NCBI GenBank assembly: GCA_938075415.1
Contig: CALJHC010000004.1
Coordinates: forward strand, 338,715-402,714
DNA: 64,000 nt
DNA from: an uncultured Rubripirellula sp.
GTDB lineage: Bacteria; Planctomycetota; Planctomycetia; Pirellulales; Pirellulaceae
Direction: 5' to 3'
Shown: positions 8,560 through 18,303 of the stretch, piece after piece
How the letters are laid out: each line of letters opens with the position of its first letter
Numbering within the stretch: the stretch's first letter is position 1
Notes under the pieces: generated by a model
What the model was told of the DNA's origin: nothing
The model's input: only the letters and a program-made list of their open reading frames with translations
The model's database searches: none
Translations under genes and position numbers: made by a program

Positions 8560-11529
8560 ATGCGTGCGGCCTTTCTGACTGCATCCCTACTCTTTTTGCT
8601 ACAGACCGGCTGCCAAGACCCCGCTGAAGAACTCGAGGGCCCAGATCCATCCCTCCTTCCTTCATCGATGGAATCGGAAACAGTATCGGTCGAAGAGTTG
8701 AATTTGGATCAAACTCGGCAACTATTTAGCCGTGGAGATCTAACTGGCGCAAAGGAAGCACTGAAGCAATACCTGCTGCGACGTCCAGATGACCCCGAAG
8801 CAATGGAGCTAGCGGGTGATCTCGCCTCCGCTGAATCGGATGTAGGCCGAGCCATCGAGTATTACATTGAGGCGAGAAAAACGGGCCCCGAGCCTTCCGA
8901 GCCGCTTTTAAACAAGCTCGCGATGGAGCTGATGAAAGGGAATCGAGCGATGGAAAGTCTCGATACGCTTGCAGAAAGGGTTGCGAGCTATCCAAATCAG
9001 CTTCAGGCGAGATACGATCTGATTGGTCTGAGCGCAATGCTGGGTTTTCCGGAGCTAGCGGTTCCTTCGCTTCGGTGGCTAACTCAACGCGGAAAGGCCG
9101 ATCCTGAAATACTTCAAGTCCTCGCGGATCCTCAAAGGGTTCAAGCGGACGATCAACTTTGCAACAAACTGCTCGAGGGTTATCCACAAGACCAGCGGCT
9201 GCAATATGCCATCGCTCGAATTGATGCGTCAGAACTGAAATGGCAAAAAGTATTCGATAATCTTTCGCAGGTGACCGAGCAGCATCCCACTTTCCTGCCC
9301 GCTCATGCACTTTTGGGGCGGGCCATGATTGAACTCAATCGGTTTGATCAAATCCCTCCTTGGCAAACCAAGAAACCCAAGGACTCAGCCTCCTCACCCG
9401 TTTACTGGCTGGTTTCAGGAGCATGGGCGGAGCACGAAAAGCGATATCCCGAGGCAGCAAAATGCTATTGGGAAGGCATTAAGTTAGATGACACGGGCCA
9501 CCCTGAACTACTTCAACGTCTGGCTCGATCCCTGCGGCAAATGAATCGAGAACCGGAAGCGTTACGGGTTGACCGGCAGATCGCCAATCGGGCTGCATTA
9601 CGTGATGCGTTAAGCACTCACTTCGTCCGTTCTGCGACATCCCAAGAGGCAGCCATGAATGTTGCCGACGCAATGTCCTCGCTGGGACGCCTCTGGGAGG
9701 CGGAAAGCTGGGCACGTCTCGCGACCACCCTCAAACAGAATCCCCTCCCTGATCTTCGTGAACGCTACCTTGCCATCCGCAATCAATTGACAGTGGATTC
9801 ACCTTGGCAAGATCCAAAAAGGCGTTTGGCTGTAAACCTTGATCTTGCTGAACTACCGAGTCTGAACTGGAATATCAGCGGCCAGCAAGAACAATCGCAA
9901 AGGACCGCTCGAACAGCCTTGCTACAATTCAACGAGGAATCCAGCCAGCGGGGCTGGGACCACACCTGCGAGGTGGCGCCCGAGGCAACCACCGAAGGTC
10001 ACTGGATCTATCAAAGCATGGGGGGCGGGGTAGGCGTCATTGACTTTGACTTGGACGGCTGGCCCGATCTGGCAGCCGCCATGCTTGATGGTCGCCCACT
10101 TGAAATGAATTCGTCCGCCAATCGACTCTTTCGTAATCACGAGGGTCGGTATCAGGAAAGTAGCGTCCCGAGCGGCTACCTTGACACTGGATTTGGGCAA
10201 GGCATCACCGTTGGCGACTACAACAACGATGGATTTCCCGACATCTTTGACTGCAACATCGGTGAAAATCGTCTGTATCGTAATAATGGTGACGGCACCT
10301 TCGAAGAAGTCTCCGAAGCACTTGGACTGGAAGGTTCGGTCTGGACCACCTCCGCCGCACTAGCTGATCTTGACGGTGATGGACTGACTGATCTTTATGA
10401 AACTGCATACTGCGGTAGTAATGACCCCTACGAAGTGCCTTGCAAGAACAGCCAGGGACTTTTCTCAACCTGCACGCCTCTCAACTTTCAAGCAGAACCC
10501 GACCGGGTTTGGAAAGGACGAAGCGATGGCACGTTTCGGGCAACCGGCGATAATTGGGTCACCCAGGAAACACCGGGGCGAGGAATGGGGCTTCAAGTGG
10601 GACTCCTTGATGATCGCCCCGGGTTAGATGTTTATGTCTCCAATGACATGACCGTCAATCACCTTTGGTCGGCTGAACTGAGTAAACCAATGTTTCATCT
10701 CACTGACATGGCAGCCGTCAGCGGTGTTGCCATCAGTGGTCGCTCTTTCTCCCAAGCTTCGATGGGAATTGCCGCAGGTGACCCGGATGGCGACGGAGAT
10801 GTTGACCTGTTTGTGACACACTTTGCAGAGGATCACAACACGTTTTACGAACAAGTCGGTAACGGCATCTGGGTGGACCGTTCTTTTCAAGTTGGTCTCG
10901 GAGAAGCGTCCATGAAACAACTCGGATTCGGAGCCGAATGGATGGATGTTGACAATAATGGGACGCAAGAATTGATCGTCACCAATGGACACATTGATGA
11001 TGTTGAAACGAAAGAGATCGCCTATCGCATGCGACCCCAATTGTTTGAAATCAATCAAAGCGGCACCTGGTCGCTGATTCCGAGTGAATCCATTGGCAAC
11101 TACTTTGACACCGAGCACTTGGGGCGCGCGTTGGTCACACTTGATGCGGACCGAGACGGTCGCTCCGACGTTGCAATCACTCATCTCTACGAAGCAAGCG
11201 GTCTTTTGATGAATCGTTCGAAAGGGACCGGTAGATCAATCACCTTGCGGTTGGTCGCAACAAATTCTCAGCGTGATGCAATCGGTGCCAAGGTATCTGT
11301 TGAGATTAACGGTCAAAAACAACACCATCAGCTGTTTGCCGGTGATGGCTACATGTGCTCTAACCAAAGACACCTGATCATTGGAGTGGGCAAACAGAGC
11401 ACCATCACCAACCTTACTATCCATTGGCCCTCGGGTCTGACCGAAGAATTGGGATCACTAACCACCGGCGTAGAGGCAATTCTTGTCGAAGGCGAACAAT
11501 CCCCCTTCATTCATGGAGCGTACCAATGA
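8560..11529 (+). CDS. CRTAC1-like lipoprotein B, the most divergent paralogue
   Basis: 989 residues from the ATG at 8560, chosen because it places lipobox LLQTGC at residues 16-21; the frame is open from 8335. TPR-like helices run from about 45 to 430 but lack the NRQGRR-type motif of the others (here MLGFPELAVPSLRWL). Blades: DFDLDGWPDL, DYNNDGFPDI, DLDGDGLTDL, the fourth-blade variant GLDVYVSND, DPDGDGDVDL, a degenerate DVDNNGTQEL, and DADRDGRSDV. The ASPIC domain has QRDAIGAKV and AGDGYMCSNQ. The loop after blade 3 is Cys-rich (AYCGSN, VPCKNS, STCTP). Its stop overlaps the next start (ATGA at 11526-11529), so B and C are probably translationally coupled and their products may act together. 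Confidence 0.87.
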   Translation: MRAAFLTASLLFLLQTGCQDPAEELEGPDPSLLPSSMESETVSVEELNLDQTRQLFSRGDLTGAKEALKQYLLRRPDDPEAMELAGDLASAESDVGRAIEYYIEARKTGPEPSEPLLNKLAMELMKGNRAMESLDTLAERVASYPNQLQARYDLIGLSAMLGFPELAVPSLRWLTQRGKADPEILQVLADPQRVQADDQLCNKLLEGYPQDQRLQYAIARIDASELKWQKVFDNLSQVTEQHPTFLPAHALLGRAMIELNRFDQIPPWQTKKPKDSASSPVYWLVSGAWAEHEKRYPEAAKCYWEGIKLDDTGHPELLQRLARSLRQMNREPEALRVDRQIANRAALRDALSTHFVRSATSQEAAMNVADAMSSLGRLWEAESWARLATTLKQNPLPDLRERYLAIRNQLTVDSPWQDPKRRLAVNLDLAELPSLNWNISGQQEQSQRTARTALLQFNEESSQRGWDHTCEVAPEATTEGHWIYQSMGGGVGVIDFDLDGWPDLAAAMLDGRPLEMNSSANRLFRNHEGRYQESSVPSGYLDTGFGQGITVGDYNNDGFPDIFDCNIGENRLYRNNGDGTFEEVSEALGLEGSVWTTSAALADLDGDGLTDLYETAYCGSNDPYEVPCKNSQGLFSTCTPLNFQAEPDRVWKGRSDGTFRATGDNWVTQETPGRGMGLQVGLLDDRPGLDVYVSNDMTVNHLWSAELSKPMFHLTDMAAVSGVAISGRSFSQASMGIAAGDPDGDGDVDLFVTHFAEDHNTFYEQVGNGIWVDRSFQVGLGEASMKQLGFGAEWMDVDNNGTQELIVTNGHIDDVETKEIAYRMRPQLFEINQSGTWSLIPSESIGNYFDTEHLGRALVTLDADRDGRSDVAITHLYEASGLLMNRSKGTGRSITLRLVATNSQRDAIGAKVSVEINGQKQHHQLFAGDGYMCSNQRHLIIGVGKQSTITNLTIHWPSGLTEELGSLTTGVEAILVEGEQSPFIHGAYQ

Positions 11530-14500
11530 ATCAACTTGGACCAGTTTTCCTCTTGCTGCTCACTATCACACCAATCTTCCATGCAGGTTGCGCCCCATCC
11601 TCTGAGCAAACGTCAGCAGAAGATTTACTGCGTGCGAAGCGACGCCTCGAAACAGAGCGACTTTCAAAAGCAAAGACTTACACCCAAAGAATTGAAGCTT
11701 CAAGAAAGTACGTCCAAGACGGCAATCCGATTGCCGCGGAAGATGAACTTCGCCCGCTCCTGATCTCGTCCCCCGAAGATCCTGAGACCCTTTTACTTTG
11801 GTCCAAGACACAGGCAATCGCAGGCGAGAAAAAAGCAGCGATCGAAACGATCGAAAAACTGGAGGGTGCCGGCAATGATTTTCGCAGCCAAGCCCTCACG
11901 CTCGGTGGCCAATGGCTCATTGATTTGAATCAGTTTGACCGGGCAAAGCAAAAACTGGAAGCAATTCTTCAAATGCCGGGCCAACATGTCGAGACGCTGC
12001 AAAAACTTGCAACCATTCTGAATAACCAAGGGCGTCGGATCGAAGCAGGTCAGTATCTTAAACAGCTTGCAAAAACTGGGAAGATCTCGGAAAAAGAACT
12101 CATCGCCATGGTCACACTGGGCAATCCGTTCCTTGATCAATCGATGCCAAAACCTGACTTCGGCAAGCAACTTTCACCCGCAATGCTCGTGATGGCTCGC
12201 GAAGCACGCAGCAGGGGCGAGCTATCTGAGGCCGAATCGATTTGCAAAAAACTATCAGCTGAATTCCCATCCTCCACGCAGATCCATGCTTTCCTTGGGC
12301 GTGTCGTTGGCGACCAACAAAGCAAAGAAAAACTGAGGCAATGGGCGGCCAAATTGCCACCGGGCATTGAGCGTGAACCCGAATACTGGAATGCCTTGGC
12401 GGTCTTGATGCAACTCGAAAATCGACAAGACGAGGCGGTGCGATGTTTGATTGAGACCGTTGATCGGGACGAAACAAATCGGGCTGCCTATTTATCTTTG
12501 GCCCGGCTAATGAACCAACTCGATCAACCGGCAATTGCACAGGCTTGTATTGCCCGCTCTGAGTTGATCGCCGAAACAGCTAGAATCGCCAAGGAACTCG
12601 GTTTTCAACGAGGAAGCTTGGATCAATTGAACCGCATGACAACGCTGATGGAAGACCTGAGACGACCTTGGGAATCCCTCGGCTGGAAAACGATCAGCTT
12701 AAAACAGGGCAATGCCAGTGAAGAAGAATGGGCCAAACTGGAGCAACAACGATCTGAATTAATTTCGGCAGAAGGTCAACGAATTGATCAATCCCCAAAG
12801 CGGTCAAAGTTTCGACTGTGCGGACTGAATCGAAGCGATTGGAAACTGCCCGCCATCGAGTCGCTTCCTCCAACTGCTCAAAATGAAAAGACTCAAGCCT
12901 CGATTGATCCGGATTCATCAACAACTCTCAAGTTAATTGACATTGCCAATCAAGTTGACCTCATTTTCCACTACGACAACGGCGATGACCCCAGCGACGC
13001 TGATCTCTACATCCATCAGGTGACTGGCGGTGGCATTGGCGTCATTGACTTTGACCTCGATGGCTGGCCCGACCTTTACCTCGCTCAGGGTGGTGGAGAT
13101 GCCTTTTCAGAGGAAGGGTCAAAACCTAATCAATTGCTCAGAAACAATCGTGGTCAACGTTGGAACAATGTGACCGATCACTCCGAAACGGGAAACCAAG
13201 GCTACTCGCAGGGAATTGCCATTGCAGACCTCAATCAGGATGGCTGGCCGGACGCCGTCGTCGCAAACCTCGGCAGAAATATTGTCTACATCAACAACGG
13301 GGATGGATCGTTTCATCAGGTGATGTACCCAAAACATGAAAACCCCGAGGGTGGGTGGACAACTTCGATCGGATGCGGGGACCTGAGCGGTGACCACCTG
13401 CCAGAAATCTTCGAGGTCAACTACATCGATGATCCGACCGCACTGACCATTTCCTGTGGATCAGGAACCATCGCATGTAATCCAGCAGAATTCAAACCGG
13501 CTCAGAATCGAGTGCTCTCCATCAACGCTGACGGATCAATCGATGCATGGAATGGATGCAACGAGATTCAAGACAAAGCGAATTATGGGTTCGGCTTGAT
13601 TATCGCAAATTTTGATGACAAAGCGGGAAACGATGTCTTCATCGCGAATGACACCAAAAACAATCATCTTTGGTTAAGCCGCGGTACAGAGAACCCTGAT
13701 TCCGGTTATCAATTGACCGAGACAGCTCAACTGCTCGGCTGTGCAACCGCACAGAATGGGCTTGCCCGTGGCTGCATGGGGATTGCTCATGGTGACTTTG
13801 ATCGCAACCAACGACTCGACCTTCACGTCACAAACTTCTGGAACCAAGCGGCTAACGTCTACCTCCTTCAGGACACCGACACGTTCGCCCCGGGCAACTA
13901 TCGGCTCGGACTTTTTGACCAAAGCGTCAAAACAGTGGGATGGGGAACGCAAGCTGCGGACCTCGACCTCGATGGCTGGCTGGATATTGCCGTCCTCAAC
14001 GGGCATGTCACAGATCTCACCTCAAGCGGGCAGCCCTTCGAGATGTCACCTCAACTTTTTCAAGGTGGACCCCAAGGATTTTCACAAGTTCGAAGTGAAA
14101 CACGAACACGCAACTATTGGTCCCGCCCCACGCTCGGGCGAACCATGGCAACACTTGATTGGAATCAAGATGGCAAAGTGGACATGGTAAGCAATCACCT
14201 CGATGCTCCGCTTGCTTTGCTGGAAAACCAAACGGAAACCAACCAAGGCCGTGACTTGCGATTTCAGTTGATTGGGTCAGTCAGCGAGCGAGATGCAATT
14301 GGTGCAAGTGTTACCATCCAAGATGGTAATGAGACGTGGAAATCGTGGATCAGCGGAGGCGATGGCTTCCTTTGCAGTAACGAAAGCATCATTCACTTTG
14401 GTGTCGGAGACAGGCAGCATGTTGACTCGGTCACGGTGCGATGGCCATCGGGTCTTGAACAAAACTTTCAAAACCTGACCACGAGTCGATCCTACCTGAT

Positions 14501-14534
14501 CGTGGAAGGATCCCCTGAACTGCACACCCGCTAA
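11526..14534 (+). CDS. CRTAC1-like lipoprotein C, coupled to B
   Basis: 1002 residues from ATG 11526, which overlaps the stop of B by four bases; an upstream frame to 11424 lies inside B and lacks a signal peptide. Lipobox FHAGC. The TPR region includes NNQGRRIEAGQYLKQL, placing it in subgroup II with D and I. Seven blades: DFDLDGWPDL, DLNQDGWPDA, DLSGDHLPEI, GNDVFIAND, DFDRNQRLDL, DLDLDGWLDI and DWNQDGKVDM. After blade 3 comes NYIDD with a Cys pair (ISCGSGTIACNP). ASPIC/UnbV: SERDAIGASV, GGDGFLCSNE, VRWPSG. Anchored extracytoplasmic protein; ligand unknown. It is convergent with D. Confidence 0.88.
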   Translation: MNQLGPVFLLLLTITPIFHAGCAPSSEQTSAEDLLRAKRRLETERLSKAKTYTQRIEASRKYVQDGNPIAAEDELRPLLISSPEDPETLLLWSKTQAIAGEKKAAIETIEKLEGAGNDFRSQALTLGGQWLIDLNQFDRAKQKLEAILQMPGQHVETLQKLATILNNQGRRIEAGQYLKQLAKTGKISEKELIAMVTLGNPFLDQSMPKPDFGKQLSPAMLVMAREARSRGELSEAESICKKLSAEFPSSTQIHAFLGRVVGDQQSKEKLRQWAAKLPPGIEREPEYWNALAVLMQLENRQDEAVRCLIETVDRDETNRAAYLSLARLMNQLDQPAIAQACIARSELIAETARIAKELGFQRGSLDQLNRMTTLMEDLRRPWESLGWKTISLKQGNASEEEWAKLEQQRSELISAEGQRIDQSPKRSKFRLCGLNRSDWKLPAIESLPPTAQNEKTQASIDPDSSTTLKLIDIANQVDLIFHYDNGDDPSDADLYIHQVTGGGIGVIDFDLDGWPDLYLAQGGGDAFSEEGSKPNQLLRNNRGQRWNNVTDHSETGNQGYSQGIAIADLNQDGWPDAVVANLGRNIVYINNGDGSFHQVMYPKHENPEGGWTTSIGCGDLSGDHLPEIFEVNYIDDPTALTISCGSGTIACNPAEFKPAQNRVLSINADGSIDAWNGCNEIQDKANYGFGLIIANFDDKAGNDVFIANDTKNNHLWLSRGTENPDSGYQLTETAQLLGCATAQNGLARGCMGIAHGDFDRNQRLDLHVTNFWNQAANVYLLQDTDTFAPGNYRLGLFDQSVKTVGWGTQAADLDLDGWLDIAVLNGHVTDLTSSGQPFEMSPQLFQGGPQGFSQVRSETRTRNYWSRPTLGRTMATLDWNQDGKVDMVSNHLDAPLALLENQTETNQGRDLRFQLIGSVSERDAIGASVTIQDGNETWKSWISGGDGFLCSNESIIHFGVGDRQHVDSVTVRWPSGLEQNFQNLTTSRSYLIVEGSPELHTR

Positions 14535-14823
14535 CTTTCCACTGGACCATGACCTGAACAGGCGCCAAAGCTTCTTTGCATGGATCCACAACGTGTCCTG
14601 CCTCGCATACCAATTCACCCTGCCTCGCCGTCGGTGATCAATCCTGGCGATAAGCCGGCAGCGGATCAACCTGCACACAAGAGTCACACGAGTCAGAAAC
14701 CTGACGCTTCCCCTTTCTCTCATCAAGGCCATGGATGAAGCCATGTTCACACCAGGGGACGCCTCTGCTGATCACAAGCCTGGGCAGTTGGACACAGATC
14801 GCATTGCAACCAACCCAACGCGT

Positions 14824-17800
14824 CTAAAAAAATTCGGCCTGACCTTCCACCAAAAGAAGCCGCTGATTGACCGAAATATCGTTAAAGCGTTGAACCCTGC
14901 CACTGGGCCAAGTCACTTGCAATTCGTCAACTCGGTCAACTTCACCGATCCCAAAATGGACGATCGGCTCGTTGGAAGACATCAAACCATCACCACCAAG
15001 TTGCCATGCAGTCCACCGCTGCCCGTCGGCTAAAAGCGTGACTTCTGCACCGATTGCATCACGTTCACTTTGGGTACCAATGAGTTGCAATTGCAGCCAA
15101 TTCAAGGTGGAAGAACGGTTTGCCAAGACAGCAACCGGTTGATCCAAATGATTGGCCACGAAATCAAGACGCCCATCACGATTCAAATCGAATACCGCAA
15201 GCGTTCTCCCAACAGATTTTTCACTCCAATAATCGCCCGCCTGTTCAACATTCTGCAACGCGAACCCCTGGCGACTTCCTCTCATCAACTGAGGTTGCAT
15301 CTGAAGCGGAATCTCATCCGCTCGGCCATCGAAGACATGTCCATTAAGAACGGCTAAATCCAACCAGCCATCATTGTCAAGGTCGGCGGCTTGCGTTCCA
15401 AATCCGAGCACGCCCCGAGAGGGTTCGGCAACACGATACTTGATGGCTTCGTCGACAAAGGTGCCAGTCGCCGACTGCATGAAAAGATTGACGGGTTCTT
15501 TCAGGAAATTGGTCACATGCAAATCCAGCGTGCCGTCCCGATCAAAGTCCCCTGAAGCTATCCCCATGCAAGCCTGACTGTTCCCTCCGCGGCCAATGCT
15601 GCAGCCGAGCAACGTCCCCGATTCTCGCAAATGAAATCGATTAGGCTCCGATTCGGATTGTGGCGAACTGACCCAATAATGATTGAGGTCACCGTCATTT
15701 GAAATGAAGAAATCGTTTCCGTGCTTTCGATCAAAGTTGGCAATAACAACGCCAAAACCCAGTTTCGGTGTCACTTCACTTTGAAATCCATCTCGCCACA
15801 ATTCGAAACCGCCCTCGGGTCGCATGCGGAACACGGAATCGGCACATTTCCGAAACGCTTGCGGCTGACAGTCCAAGTAATTACTGGTGCAGGAACGCTC
15901 AAAAACACTCTCGTCGTCGATGTAATTCACTTCCACGAGATCGGGAAGGTGATCGCCATCCAAATCAGCCAGACCCAAACTCGAGGTCCAAACCATTTCT
16001 TCTGCGTTGGCCAACCATTCATTCGACTTCCTGAAACTGCCATCACCTTGGTTAAGATAAACGGCATTGGGTCCGATATTGGCAACGATCAAGTCAATCC
16101 AACCATCCTGATTGATATCACCTGCGCAGACTCCTTGACCAAATCCTCGGTCTTGCGAATTCGTCGGCAAAGAAACGTCGGTAAACTTTCCTTCCGGATA
16201 CCAACGCATCAATTCATTGGGCGCTGAGCTCAACGGTTCCTGCGGGTTGCCGCCGGATTGAACCAAGTAAAGATCACAATACCCATCCAAGTCATAATCG
16301 AATGTCGCAATCCCGCCTCCATTGGTCTGATGGGGATACATCGCAGATCCATCCAACGGGAAACCGCTGACCAGTGAAGTCGTCAAGCCAAGACTCTTCG
16401 AAACGTCATCCATCCGAAGTCCCTGATCAAGTCCTGCCAAGGAACCTTCATCAATCGTCTGAATCGTTTGCAAATCAGGAAGGTTCCAATCACCCATTGA
16501 AAATCCAAGCAAACGCTGGAGGCGCGCCTCCAGAATCCGGTTCTCTTCAGCACCTTGTTCCCAATTAACAATCGTGGAATGCCTCTGATCCAATTGCTCA
16601 ATGATCTGGTTAACGCGGTTGCCAGCTTGTGCTGCATACAGTAGCCATGCCGAAGACTCCCAAGGTCTTGCATGCTCTTGCAGCATTTCGGAAATCCAAT
16701 TGGCCTGTTCTTCGTCTGCCTCCTTAGCAATGCGAAAGAGGCGATCGAGATCGGCAAGTCGCTCGCGGACGGCGTTTGCCTTCTCGTTTTCCCCCAGTGT
16801 CAATAATTCGGCAACCATCGACCGAAGCGACTCGCGATCCCCGGGGTCTCGTCGAACGGATTCACCGAAAGACCGAATCGCCTCCTCATGCCGCTGCTGT
16901 CGAGCCATCCAAGTACCGATTGCATTCCAGTACTCCGGTTGACGTTCAATCTCACGGGGGAGAGCTCGCGACCATGCCTCCATCAGGTCAAATCGCCCCA
17001 TGTCCGACAAGATGCGACCATGAAATGCAGCCACCGCCGCGCTGCCGGGAAACTGCTTCGACAATTCACGCACGTTTGCAAGTTCCGCTTCGCGGTCACT
17101 GCGAGTTGCGGCATACCGAAAACGAATCTTTCCCAATGTCAGCAAATCGGGCACACCCTCTCGGGAGAATTCATCAAACGAAACCAAATAAAAGGGACCT
17201 CGCAAGTCCACCATGCTCAATAACTCGTTGGGCTGAATGGCACGAAGTCGAATCAGATTTCGCACATGTCCACTGGCTTCAAAACGTCTTCCCTGCGCAT
17301 TCAGCAGTTGAGCCAAAAGACGCTGAACCTGAATCGATTCCGGATCGTACTTCTCAGCAAGCAGTAAATCCTGCTCCGCCTGTTCAAAATTGCCGCCCCG
17401 CAGGTGCAAGTCAAACGCACCAACAAGGACGGACGAAGCATTTTCCGAGTCCAGTTCTGCGATCCGCCTCGCCAAGCCACCCGCTTCGAGGTAATTGCCC
17501 ATCCGCCCTTGAATCGCTGCCGCGAGTCGAAGAGACTCCACTCGATTAGGAGACACAACCAAATCCTGCTGAATCAGCTCCCATGCCTCAGCCAACTCTC
17601 CGCGGTCGGCGAGATTCGCCGCTTGCTCAAGACGGTTGTCGCCGGTACCTGATGCCGCCACGGGATCAGAAGAATCACCGAGAACGTCCACTTTCTCCGC
17701 CGACGGATCATCAAGCGGTTCGCTGGATCGTCGCGAGCATCCGCCTACCGCAAGCACTAAACAAAGAAAGATCGGTAATCTTCGCGATACAACGAGAAGA

Positions 17801-17844
17801 CGCCGACCAAAGAACGTCGACAAGGGAAAGCAACCTGAAATCAT
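14824..17844 (-). CDS. CRTAC1-like lipoprotein D
   Basis: About 1006 residues from ATG 17844; the frame is open to 17934, but that would place the lipobox (LAVGGC) more than 60 residues in. Even from 17844 the n-region is long and very basic (FGRRLLVVSRRL). The TPR region contains NAQGRRFEASGHVRNL, followed by the subgroup II stretch (LSMVDLRGPF) shared with I. Seven blades: DYDLDGYCDL, DINQDGWIDL, DLDGDHLPDL, GNDFFISND, DFDRDGTLDL, DLDNDGWLDL and DLNRDGRLDF. The Cys pair after blade 3 is present (RSCTSNYLDCQP). ASPIC/UnbV: SERDAIGAEV, GGDGLMSSNEP, VTWPSG. Closest in motifs to I at 46417. It has its own divergent upstream region shared with E. Confidence 0.87.
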   Translation of the reverse strand: MISGCFPLSTFFGRRLLVVSRRLPIFLCLVLAVGGCSRRSSEPLDDPSAEKVDVLGDSSDPVAASGTGDNRLEQAANLADRGELAEAWELIQQDLVVSPNRVESLRLAAAIQGRMGNYLEAGGLARRIAELDSENASSVLVGAFDLHLRGGNFEQAEQDLLLAEKYDPESIQVQRLLAQLLNAQGRRFEASGHVRNLIRLRAIQPNELLSMVDLRGPFYLVSFDEFSREGVPDLLTLGKIRFRYAATRSDREAELANVRELSKQFPGSAAVAAFHGRILSDMGRFDLMEAWSRALPREIERQPEYWNAIGTWMARQQRHEEAIRSFGESVRRDPGDRESLRSMVAELLTLGENEKANAVRERLADLDRLFRIAKEADEEQANWISEMLQEHARPWESSAWLLYAAQAGNRVNQIIEQLDQRHSTIVNWEQGAEENRILEARLQRLLGFSMGDWNLPDLQTIQTIDEGSLAGLDQGLRMDDVSKSLGLTTSLVSGFPLDGSAMYPHQTNGGGIATFDYDLDGYCDLYLVQSGGNPQEPLSSAPNELMRWYPEGKFTDVSLPTNSQDRGFGQGVCAGDINQDGWIDLIVANIGPNAVYLNQGDGSFRKSNEWLANAEEMVWTSSLGLADLDGDHLPDLVEVNYIDDESVFERSCTSNYLDCQPQAFRKCADSVFRMRPEGGFELWRDGFQSEVTPKLGFGVVIANFDRKHGNDFFISNDGDLNHYWVSSPQSESEPNRFHLRESGTLLGCSIGRGGNSQACMGIASGDFDRDGTLDLHVTNFLKEPVNLFMQSATGTFVDEAIKYRVAEPSRGVLGFGTQAADLDNDGWLDLAVLNGHVFDGRADEIPLQMQPQLMRGSRQGFALQNVEQAGDYWSEKSVGRTLAVFDLNRDGRLDFVANHLDQPVAVLANRSSTLNWLQLQLIGTQSERDAIGAEVTLLADGQRWTAWQLGGDGLMSSNEPIVHFGIGEVDRVDELQVTWPSGRVQRFNDISVNQRLLLVEGQAEFF

Positions 17845-18303
17845 GATAGGAAAGGCCGAAAATAGTAGGCGCAATGACTGGGGCCGTTGGGTTAGTCTAA
17901 CCGCTGAACCAATGCAGTGTCCGCGCGGCTGCAACTGAATTCCAGAAATACCAACCGAGAGTGAACTGAATGTATTTCGTTAGCCAACTACCTCAAGGTT
18001 GCGGAAGTGGCCTCACGGCACGGACCATACCCGCAAACTCATACTAGTCAACATAAACCAGTCAACTCAAACCTGATAAAGATCGTTCGCCGTTGATCAC
18101 ATCCTCACAATTTACCATGATACCCAGATGACGGAACGAAGCACGACAGCATTAGCAAATGGACCCATGGCCAGCGTTTCATTTTGTTAAATCACCTTAC
18201 GATGGATTGCTCAAGATTTGGTCGAATGATTCAATGTCATTCCTTTCTCTTTTCCAGCGATCCGATTTATCAAACGATCACCAACACATCATTCGGACAT
18301 CGC
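17845..18303. other. Divergent intergenic region between lipoproteins D and E
   Basis: About 460 bases separating two divergently transcribed paralogues. No domain-bearing frame is visible. The E frame is open back to 18184 without a signal sequence. Confidence 0.4.

Noticed and set aside
11424..11525. N-terminal extension of lipoprotein C inside gene B
   Set aside because: ATG 11526 gives a normal signal peptide and an ATGA overlap; the extension has neither a signal nor similarity to the other paralogues.
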